This document shows, piece by piece, positions 11,101-17,445 of a DNA stretch of 48,883 nt. Numbering within the stretch: position 1 is the stretch's first letter; every line of letters starts with the position of its first letter. A model generated the notes under the pieces. The model was not told the DNA's origin. It saw only the letters and a program-made list of their open reading frames with translations, and made no database searches. Location of the stretch: contig JWZX01003216.1 in the NCBI GenBank assembly GCA_001275005.1, forward strand, positions 1 to 48,883, in the 5' to 3' direction. The position numbers and the translations under genes are program-made. This DNA comes from Chrysochromulina tobinii. Taxonomy: Eukaryota > Haptophyta > Prymnesiales > Chrysochromulinaceae.

Positions 11101-11872
11101 ACTTGCATGCAAGGCAGGTCATCAGTGGCATCCAACGCACCTGCATCAGCTCCCTCAGGGTCTTCTTTTGGAGCAGCGGCGCGTCCGACACGCCGCACAC
11201 GAGCCGCTCCGATGCGCAGTACGCCGCCAGCGAGAGCAGTAGCTTGTGGCCCACGTGAAGGTAGTCAAACGTGCCCCCCACGCACACGTGAGAGCACATC
11301 GGTGCCGGCGCGTTGAGGTCGCCGTCGCCGTCGATGGTGGCGGCGGTGGCGGCGGCGCCTGCGCCGGCCGCTGTGCCGCCAACGGGCGGTGGCAGCCACG
11401 TGCTGCTCGCGTCGGCGAGCGCGGCCACCTCGACGGTGACGAAGCCGAGAGGGGGCAGGTCGAGCGCCTTGCGTGCCGCGTTGATGGCCTCGAGCTCCTC
11501 TTCCTCCTCGGGCTTGCCGATGAGGACATCGAGCTCGGGCGCGCCCGGGCCGATGTCGCTCGACGCGCACGGCAGCAGCACGCGCACGTCCAGCGCGGGC
11601 TGCGTCCGCGCCACGTGCTGGTAGACCCAGTGCAGCTTCGCGTGCACTTCCGAGATGCTCAGTAGCTGCCAGTCTCCGCGCAGCGCCACGTACAGGCGGC
11701 GGTGCGCGAGCGCGGCCGATGCGGTGAGCTGCGCCTGCGCCTCGCGCGGCAGCGAGAGTGGCAGGCGCACGAGCGCGGACGGAGGCCGCGCAGGCGTCGA
11801 GAGCGAGGGCGCATCATCCAGCGCAAGGTCGTGGCCGCCGGAGGCTATGGACGAGGGGGTCGTCGAGACCAT
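8176..11872 (-). CDS. COASY: Bifunctional CoA synthase (PPAT + dephospho-CoA kinase) fused to an HD-type phosphohydrolase
   Basis: Nine exons on the minus strand: 11141-11872, 10981-11064, 10401-10652, 10179-10252, 9476-10014, 9090-9390, 8766-8941, 8523-8692 and 8176-8373, giving 841 residues with the frame kept throughout. The phosphopantetheine adenylyltransferase part has GGTFDYLHVGHK (T/H-x-G-H motif) and LRELMQ. It is followed by the DGYGP, IVVSAET and EEDKVSS stretches typical of eukaryotic COASY. The dephospho-CoA kinase part has the P-loop GLTGGIASGKST, VMEAAVLLEA and a C-terminal lid helix region. The tail (from about residue 600) has YHSMEHV, FFHDAVYDP and HNEMRSAE, the H...HD...pattern of COG4339-type metal-dependent HD phosphohydrolases. 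The enzymes perform the last two steps of CoA synthesis; the substrate of the HD part is unknown. ATG 11872 is the first in frame; the frame stays open upstream without another ATG. Confidence 0.85.
8374..8522 (-). repeat. Intron 8 of CoA synthase: GGCCATCAGA-type array with duplicated exon edges
   Basis: The 149-nt intron consists largely of 10-nt units (CTGATGGCCA in sense). It begins with GTGCGCCTCGAGT, the same sequence that starts the next exon at 8373, and has another near copy inside (about 8431-8443). Confidence 0.75.
8942..9089 (-). repeat. Intron 6 of CoA synthase: CTGATGGCC/CTGATGACC array
   Basis: A 148-nt intron made of 10-nt units that read CTGATGGCCT, CTGATGACCT and similar in the gene's sense. 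It begins with GTAC and ends CAG next to an exon that starts GTAC. Confidence 0.7.
10015..10178 (-). repeat. Intron 4 of CoA synthase: 11-nt tandem array
   Basis: About twelve units of CATGCAATCAG (sense CTGATTGCATG) fill the 164-nt intron. The intron starts with GTGCCGGCGCACT, repeated at the start of the next exon (10014 downward). Confidence 0.8.
10253..10400 (-). repeat. Intron 3 of CoA synthase: 10-nt array plus portable intron element
   Basis: It contains five ATGCAATCAG units (10341-10388), then duplicate copies of the exon ends on both sides (GAGGACAAG, and GTGAGCT-CACGGACGCAC). A copy of the conserved element follows (10265-10288, antisense to the plus strand), then CAG. The 148 nt therefore look like a nested duplication. 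Confidence 0.7.
10653..10980 (-). repeat. Intron 2 of CoA synthase: long array of CATCAG units
   Basis: A 328-nt intron dominated by AGCTCATCAG units (about 10705-10805) and GGCCATCAGC units (about 10813-10946). It is the longest intron of the gene and has no coding potential. Confidence 0.75.
11087..11110 (-). mobile_element. Portable intron element copy (CoA synthase intron 1)
   Basis: Reads GCATGCAAGTGCTCATCACG in the gene's sense, inside the 76-nt intron 11065-11140, followed by CCCCCTCCATGCAG at the acceptor. Confidence 0.75.
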
Positions 11873-12182
11873 GACTTGGGTTTGGCGTGGCGTTATGGGA
11901 GGGCCTGTCGAGGTGGCGCTCCTGAGCACGAGCAGGAGGGATGCCAAAAGCGGCGTCGTCGTCGCGCTGGCAGCCTCGGAGCCGGGCTCCGAGGGACAGC
12001 TTCTCCTTAGATGAAAAACACGGCCGATTCGACTGACCGATTTCACCTGTGAATGGTGTTGCCTTGCCGAAAAAGTATCAGCTCGAATGGGTCAAGTTCC
12101 ACAAGTACGAGGGGTGGTTAGGTGTGACGAACTTGAACGGCTCTTTTGGGCGTCCTTGTTTTGGGCATCCTTGTGAGGGCAT

Positions 12183-13421
12183 ATGGTGGAAGCCGAGTGT
12201 GCCACGCACACTTGGCAGGTGCGCACGACGCCCGAGGGCAAGAAGTTTTACTTCAACAAGGTGACCAAGAAGCGCGTGTGGAAGCGACCTCCGGAGATGG
12301 CTGAGGCGGAAGAAGTTACTCACCATCTGACGGCTATGAAAGAGGACTTGGCCACCTGCCCTTCCTCTCCCAAATCGTCGCACAGCCTTGATCAGCAGCA
12401 GGGTGGTTGCGACGCCGATAGCGGCCGCGGCATTGCTCCGGATGTGGGTGACATCCCCGACACTGGTGCGAGCAGCAGCGGCCTGATGCAGGATGATGAC
12501 GGCTTCTGGGTGCGCACGGATAGCCTCGAGGATGAGTATCTGACCTTCACGCCGGCCATCTCTGTCGTCATCAAGGACACAGCTGTCTCCGTGGACCCGA
12601 AGCAGCTTCGGCAAGCGGTGGAGTCGCTCCAGATGGCGCTTCCGCCCGCGCCACCCCCCGCAGGTCGGCGTCCCCGCGCATCCCAGGCGCTGTCCCAGGC
12701 GCCCCCTGGCACCGCCCCCTCGCAGCCGGCCTCGATCAGACGGACGTCGCTGCAGCCACCCGCTGCTTCGAAGCCGCTGCCGTCCCGTGGCAAATGCAGC
12801 AGCACAACTCAAGGCAACAGTCTCGGCGGCGGCGGCAACAGTAGCGGCGGCGGCAGCAGCGGCGGCGGCGGCAGCAGCGGCGACGGCGGCAGCAGCGGCG
12901 GCAGCAGTAGTAGCATCGCTGCCATCCCAACGGCCTCTGCAGCACCATCGCACCCGCCGCCACCGCCCGAGGCTTCTTTGCCACCGCCTCCGGCTGCATC
13001 CTTCTTCACCACCACCACATCGAGCACGCTCGACACGCTGGCAAGGCTGCCCGACCCCACTGTTCCCACAGAGCGCCCTGGTGAGCGCCGCCGTCGCACG
13101 GCGGCGATGGAGGCATACCTGGCGTCCATCGCGGCACAGGCCGCGCAAACCGCTCAGGCTGCGCAGGCGGACTTGAGCAACGAGAGCCGGACGGCGTGCC
13201 CGCCCACATCCGCGTCGGCGCCCGCGCCGGCATCCAAGCCCGCGCCTGCGCCGGCATCCACGCCCGCGCCTGCGCTCGCGGCGCCATCCGCGCCGAGGCC
13301 CGCGCCGAAGCCTGAGCCCGCGCCGTCTGTATCGGCACGGCCACGGGCTCACGCCGTCGCCACGCCAGCAGTGGCGCCCGTCAGCGCCCAGCCAGTGGAG
13401 GAGGAGGATGAGTGGCTCTGA
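12183..13421 (+). CDS. WW-domain protein with low-complexity linkers
   Basis: A single exon of 412 residues. A WW domain sits at the very N-terminus (about residues 9-38): W at HTWQV, then GKKFYFN and VWKRPPE, i.e. the two tryptophans plus the terminal proline of the family. WW domains bind proline-rich or phospho-Ser/Pro peptides. The rest is low complexity: a Gly/Ser tract (about residues 217-240) encoded by GGC/AGC repeats, and a C-terminal stretch of Ala/Pro dipeptides (PAPAS, KPAPAP). A predicted helical segment with Q/A repeats (AAQAAQTAQAAQ) lies between. The first ATG fits the domain start closely. The partner or process cannot be read from the sequence. It may share a divergent promoter with the CoA synthase gene (starts 311 nt apart). 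Confidence 0.75.
   Translation: MVEAECATHTWQVRTTPEGKKFYFNKVTKKRVWKRPPEMAEAEEVTHHLTAMKEDLATCPSSPKSSHSLDQQQGGCDADSGRGIAPDVGDIPDTGASSSGLMQDDDGFWVRTDSLEDEYLTFTPAISVVIKDTAVSVDPKQLRQAVESLQMALPPAPPPAGRRPRASQALSQAPPGTAPSQPASIRRTSLQPPAASKPLPSRGKCSSTTQGNSLGGGGNSSGGGSSGGGGSSGDGGSSGGSSSSIAAIPTASAAPSHPPPPPEASLPPPPAASFFTTTTSSTLDTLARLPDPTVPTERPGERRRRTAAMEAYLASIAAQAAQTAQAAQADLSNESRTACPPTSASAPAPASKPAPAPASTPAPALAAPSAPRPAPKPEPAPSVSARPRAHAVATPAVAPVSAQPVEEEDEWL
12826..12912 (+). repeat. Coding GGC/AGC trinucleotide tract
   Basis: Imperfect GGC-AGC repeats encode a Gly/Ser run in the WW protein. Such tracts are prone to length change. Confidence 0.8.
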
Positions 13422-13597
13422 TCAATGCCACAATGCGTGTTCCTGTAGCGGTCATACTAGTTATATGTGAGTAGTTATGTGTGAGGACAGCCTGGAACCC
13501 TCTTAGACGTCCTTCTATTCTGGAACTGGCTATTTACTTTTCCATTCACAGGAACTTTCATAGTGTGAAACGCCTTTTATCAGGCTGTGAAAACAGA

Positions 13598-14668
13598 ATG
13601 GCCGCCTCATCCTCAGCCGATGGTGGAAGGACCGCCGCCGACGTGTGGAAGAACCTCGTCTCCGTGCCGACGCGCGCCCTGTGCAAGCGTCACATGCGGG
13701 CGACGGCGTGCGACAAGGCGCACGTGCAGGCCATCCTGCATGAGTACAAGCGCTTCCTCGTGCTCAAGGTGCTCGCAGCTGACTTTGAGGACACGGCGCT
13801 CGCAGCGCCGCCGGCCGTGCTGCAGATGTGGGAGGCGCACGTGCTCGACACGGCCGCCTACGCGGAGAGCTGCCACGTCGTGTGTGGCCAGATGGTCCAC
13901 CGGTCGCCGGACGTGGACGAGGACACGGACGCGGCACGACGCTCGCGCCGCTGCCACCTGTCGCTCGTGCTCTACCGCAAGCACTTTGGTGAGCCGCCGC
14001 CGAAGGAAGTGTGGTACTTTGGCGAGCTCGCGCCACTCAGCCCAGACGAGGCAACGCGCCTCGAGGACGAGGCGCCCGCCGCGAAGCGGCGGCGCGCGGG
14101 CGGCGGCGCGGCGCAGTCGATCGGCGTGTCCGTGCAGGCGCCGTTCCTGGCACTCCGATCGTTCACCATCAGCGCCGACGCAAGCATCGGCCAGCTCTTC
14201 GACGAGTTCGTGCGAGCCAGCGGCGCAAACCACCTGGTCGCCGGCCGGCGCACGCAAGCTCCTCCAACGACGCGGTTGCGACTGGATAGCACGTGGCTTC
14301 ACGATCTGCAGACGTTGCGCGACGTCGGGTGCCGCGAGGGCTCCGTGGTTATGGTGGCGGTGCCCCAGGAGCGTCGCTCCCGCGAGGAGCTGTGCCTGAC
14401 CGTCAGGGATGCCAAGGCGGGGGATACGGCCACCATCTTCATACGCCCAGCGGACGGCATGCTCGCGCTCATGCAGGCTGCTCAGGACACGCTCGGCGTG
14501 CCCGTTGACTGCCAGACTCTCATCTTCAAAGGACGCGTGCTCAGTGCCGCCGAGACCGTTGAGGCGTGCGGCCTCGTCGATGGAAGCACCGTGCACCTCG
14601 CCATAGGCAAGCGGCGCCAAAAGGAGGCGCAACTCAGTCCAGGCGGCACGTGGCGCATCCCTGACTAA
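13598..14668 (+). CDS. GRDP-like N-terminal region plus two ubiquitin-like domains
   Basis: A single exon of 356 residues starting at the first in-frame ATG (MAASSS). The N-terminal half has YKRFLVLKVLAAD, then VLQMWEAHVLDTAAYAE and a V-H-R-SP stretch. This resembles the D-x-x-W-H-x-H-I-L-x-T-x-x-Y-A pattern of glycine-rich-domain proteins (DUF1399-type), though the usual WHLH is WEAH here. Residues about 180-270 and 272-345 resemble ubiquitin-like folds. The second is clearest: DCQTLIFKGRVLSAAETV followed by CGLVDGSTVHL, matching the ubiquitin I-F-x-G-x-x-L and Y-x-I-x-x-x-S-T-L-H-L elements. No C-terminal GG is present, so it is a ubiquitin-fold adaptor rather than a conjugated modifier. 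Function unknown. Confidence 0.7.
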   Translation: MAASSSADGGRTAADVWKNLVSVPTRALCKRHMRATACDKAHVQAILHEYKRFLVLKVLAADFEDTALAAPPAVLQMWEAHVLDTAAYAESCHVVCGQMVHRSPDVDEDTDAARRSRRCHLSLVLYRKHFGEPPPKEVWYFGELAPLSPDEATRLEDEAPAAKRRRAGGGAAQSIGVSVQAPFLALRSFTISADASIGQLFDEFVRASGANHLVAGRRTQAPPTTRLRLDSTWLHDLQTLRDVGCREGSVVMVAVPQERRSREELCLTVRDAKAGDTATIFIRPADGMLALMQAAQDTLGVPVDCQTLIFKGRVLSAAETVEACGLVDGSTVHLAIGKRRQKEAQLSPGGTWRIPD

Positions 14669-15107
14669 ATAGCTAGAAACACGCCGCCGCACGAAATGGC
14701 AGCGTACACCTGGTGAGGGGTTACCCAGGCATAAAGAGCGTGTACGGTGTTCCCTGACTGATCAGCACAAGTGTAATTCGACAGCTTTGATCAGTGATAC
14801 GCGGGGAAGTCGACAGCGTGTATATTTCGAACTCGAATTCCGAACACCCAGGGCGAACGGCAAGGACGCACGCGCGCCTCCGCCCTCCCGCCGGCGGCTC
14901 GGCGCTCGCACGGGCTCCGCTCCGCCCCCGTCCGACCGCGCAGCGGCACCGGCTAGGCGCTAGCGCACCAGACGGGGAACATATGATGATTGCATATGCA
15001 CCCTGCGTTACACCCTGCACTGTTGAGCTCCTGTGCTCGACTCCCCGCAGATTTCTCACATCTCGGATCTCGGCCATTAACCCAGCCATGCCGCGCTCTC
15101 AGCCAAC
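14669..15107. other. Intergenic region between converging genes
   Basis: No gene seen. It should hold the 3' UTRs of the ubiquitin-like protein (+) and the chromate transporter (-). No canonical AATAAA stands out. Confidence 0.5.
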
Positions 15108-16661
15108 TCAGGGGCGCGGATGCGTGAGGACGTACGGCACGCAGAGCGGCAGGCCGAGCAGCGCGCCGATCGCGATGGTGGCTGGCGGGTTATACTTGGG
15201 TCCGAAGTTCTTGGGTCCGAAGTAGTTGTGAATGATGAAGGTCAGGAGCGTGATCGCGCGCTGTGGCGGCGTGCGCACGACGTCGAACAGGGTAAACGCC
15301 GCCGCGATGACGAGGCCCGAAGCGGCCGCGTTCACACCCTTAAGGAAGGACTGGGTGCCTGGGTGGGTAGTCGCGAGTGCCCAAAACGGGAGCGCCGCGT
15401 AGATGAGCAGAAGCCCAGGAAGGAAGAGGCCGAACCACGCAATTATCGCGCCGAGCGGGCCCTGGTACACGCCGCCCAGGTAGGCGGCGAAGTTGAACAT
15501 GGGACCGGGCATCGCCTGTGCGAAGGCGAAGCCCTGCAGGAACTGCACTTCGGACACAAATCTGGGCACGACCTCCGGCAGGAGCAGCGGGAGGACCACG
15601 GGGCCGCCGCCCCACACGAGAGACCCCGCCCGGTAGAAGCGCTCGAAGAGGTCGGCCCACCACGGCGGCCCGAGCCCCTGCCAGAAAACCAGCCCGGCGA
15701 ACAGAGCGATCCATGTAATCAGGCACAGCATTGCGAGAAGGTACGTGACTGGCTGGTCACGTACTGCGGCCGAAGGAGCCTTTGCAGGCCCCTCTTGATC
15801 GGCAAGGAGGCCAACACGCGCCCAGAACGCCTTGAAACGACCCTGGGACGCCTGCAGGCACCCCGCGACGAACAGCGAGAGCGGAAGCACCCATGGAATG
15901 TCCGGTGCGAGCAGGTTCGCGGCTGCCGCGAGCGCGTTGAGCCAGCGCGTCAGAGGCTCGCTCGCGAGCTTGGCCGACAGGTCGAGGGCAGCCTTGATTG
16001 CGATGGAGACCGCGGCCGCGGTGAGACCCATCTGGACTCCCTGGAGCGTCGCTTCCATCTCCGGGGCCATCGAGACCTCCGACGCATAAAAAATGATGCA
16101 ACCGAGGATCCCCATCGTCGTCGTTGCGACGAGCGAGAAGCAAATGAAGGCGACGAGACCGCCGGAAACTCCGCCCATCAGGATACCCATCAAGATCACG
16201 AGCTGCGTCGACGACGGGCCGGGCAGGGCCTGCGTTAGAGCAAACGCCGAGGCGAACGCGGCGTCGTCCAGCAACTCTGGCCGCCATGTCTGCACCTGGA
16301 AGAGCGCGACGTGCGCGGGCGGCCCGCCGAAGGCGATGGCGCCCAGAAAGAGGAAGCGCTTGGCGATGACTGTGAGTGGCACCTGTCCTGCGCTTCGAGT
16401 GGCAGAGTACCAGAGCCAACCCCTCCGGGCGGTGGCAACGGCAGGGGCGGTGGCAGTGTCGCGGGCGGCAGCGGCAGTATCGGGCTCCAGAGCTACTTGT
16501 CCTGCTTCTACATTGGCCAAGTGTTGCCTCTCCACGGTCTCTTCGGCCGTATTTGCGGAGGCGAAGCGTGTGGGGAGGAATTCAGGGAGCGGCGGCGGAG
16601 ATGCTGCTGGCGAAGGGGGCGCAGGCTGGAAGGAGTCGGCCATATTCCAAGTTCGAGACAT
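15108..16661 (-). CDS. Chromate transporter, CHR family (two-domain)
   Basis: A single exon of 517 residues from the ATG at 16661; a second ATG lies at 16643. After a low-complexity N-terminus of about 110 residues come two homologous hydrophobic halves. The first carries FLFLGAIAFGGPPAHVALFQ and ALPGPSSTQLVI; the second carries AQAMPGPMFNFAAYLGG. The FGGP-x-AH and paired PGP signatures are those of CHR/ChrA proteins, which export chromate (and possibly sulfate-like anions) by proton coupling. About ten to twelve membrane segments can be seen. The N-terminal extension could be a targeting sequence, but no clear signal peptide is seen. Near the C-terminus a 15-nt duplication gives a repeated FGPK. 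It is divergent from ClpS. Confidence 0.85.
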   Translation of the reverse strand: MSRTWNMADSFQPAPPSPAASPPPLPEFLPTRFASANTAEETVERQHLANVEAGQVALEPDTAAAARDTATAPAVATARRGWLWYSATRSAGQVPLTVIAKRFLFLGAIAFGGPPAHVALFQVQTWRPELLDDAAFASAFALTQALPGPSSTQLVILMGILMGGVSGGLVAFICFSLVATTTMGILGCIIFYASEVSMAPEMEATLQGVQMGLTAAAVSIAIKAALDLSAKLASEPLTRWLNALAAAANLLAPDIPWVLPLSLFVAGCLQASQGRFKAFWARVGLLADQEGPAKAPSAAVRDQPVTYLLAMLCLITWIALFAGLVFWQGLGPPWWADLFERFYRAGSLVWGGGPVVLPLLLPEVVPRFVSEVQFLQGFAFAQAMPGPMFNFAAYLGGVYQGPLGAIIAWFGLFLPGLLLIYAALPFWALATTHPGTQSFLKGVNAAASGLVIAAAFTLFDVVRTPPQRAITLLTFIIHNYFGPKNFGPKYNPPATIAIGALLGLPLCVPYVLTHPRP

Positions 16662-16906
16662 ATTCGAGCCTGTTTGATGGGGTGCGTGCGTACTTGCTCG
16701 TGCAGCGTCCTGGACGCGACACCGAGAAGCCCCGCGGTCGGCACCGGAAGCCCCGCCCAAATTTGGAGCATCCGAGCTCCAAAATCTCCGCCGAAGGCTA
16801 AGGCCACTATCGATGCTCTCGAAAGGTGTTCCTCAAAATGGGGTGCACACCCGCGCACGCTCAAGTAAGTTGAGGAATTCGTGTTGAGGAGAATCCTCGT
16901 GGATGG

Positions 16907-17359
16907 ATGCGCTTCCCCCAACTCGCCCCGACGCTGTGCTGCGCGCTGCAGTTTCCGAACGTGCCGTTTGCAATTCTGCGATCACCGGCCGTACGAGCAT
17001 GCGATGCCACCGAGAGCTCGACGGCAGCGAGCTCGAACGAGCCCGTGCTCATCCTTCCCAGCGGCGGAGTCTACGCCGCCGCGGAGGTTGCGCCGGACAG
17101 CGAGGTGATGAGTGCCTCGGAGGAGTACAGCGTGTTCCTGATGAACGACGGCTTCAACATGCGCGAGTACGTGTCGCGCGTGCTCATGATGGTGTGCTAC
17201 GTCGACGAGGCAAGGGCCGAGAGGATCATGATGGAAGCGAACTGGGAATACCAGGCATGCGTGGGGACGTACGAGCGGCCGGTTGCGCAGCACGTGCTCG
17301 ATGGGCTGCGAAAGGCTGGGCTCGAAGCGGCTATGGCCCCATCCAGCGATTTGGTCTGA
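16907..17359 (+). CDS. ClpS-like adaptor, probably plastid
   Basis: A single exon of 150 residues. The ClpS fold covers about residues 70-145: EEYSVFLMNDGFNMREYVSR, then VLMMVCYVDEARAERIMMEA and CVGTYERPVAQHV. This matches the family's Y-x-V-x-L-x-N-D-D-x-x-x-M, V and Y-x-x-E-x-A blocks. ClpS delivers N-degron substrates to ClpC/ClpA. Two pocket residues of the E. coli protein appear changed: NDD reads NDG, and the conserved His of the V-H block reads Asn (MEANW). Substrate choice may therefore differ. The 65-residue extension before the domain could include a transit peptide. The AAA gene starts 86 nt downstream on the same strand; a spliced fusion cannot be excluded. Confidence 0.75.
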   Translation: MRFPQLAPTLCCALQFPNVPFAILRSPAVRACDATESSTAASSNEPVLILPSGGVYAAAEVAPDSEVMSASEEYSVFLMNDGFNMREYVSRVLMMVCYVDEARAERIMMEANWEYQACVGTYERPVAQHVLDGLRKAGLEAAMAPSSDLV

Positions 17360-17445
17360 CCCTGCTGCTTCTCGTCGGTTGCGGCATCGGCCCTGTCCTC
17401 GGCTGGTCTGGCGGCGGAGGCGGCCGCGTAGGCAACGTCGTCGGC

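Noticed and set aside
15120-16238. A 372-codon plus-strand frame opposite the chromate transporter
   Set aside because: It is an antisense shadow; its composition is Arg/Glu-rich with no domain, whereas the minus-strand protein is a clear CHR transporter.
16903-17445. Upstream extension of the AAA gene in frame to ATG 16903
   Set aside because: This frame overlaps the well-supported ClpS reading frame and is Arg-rich shadow sequence until about 17345.
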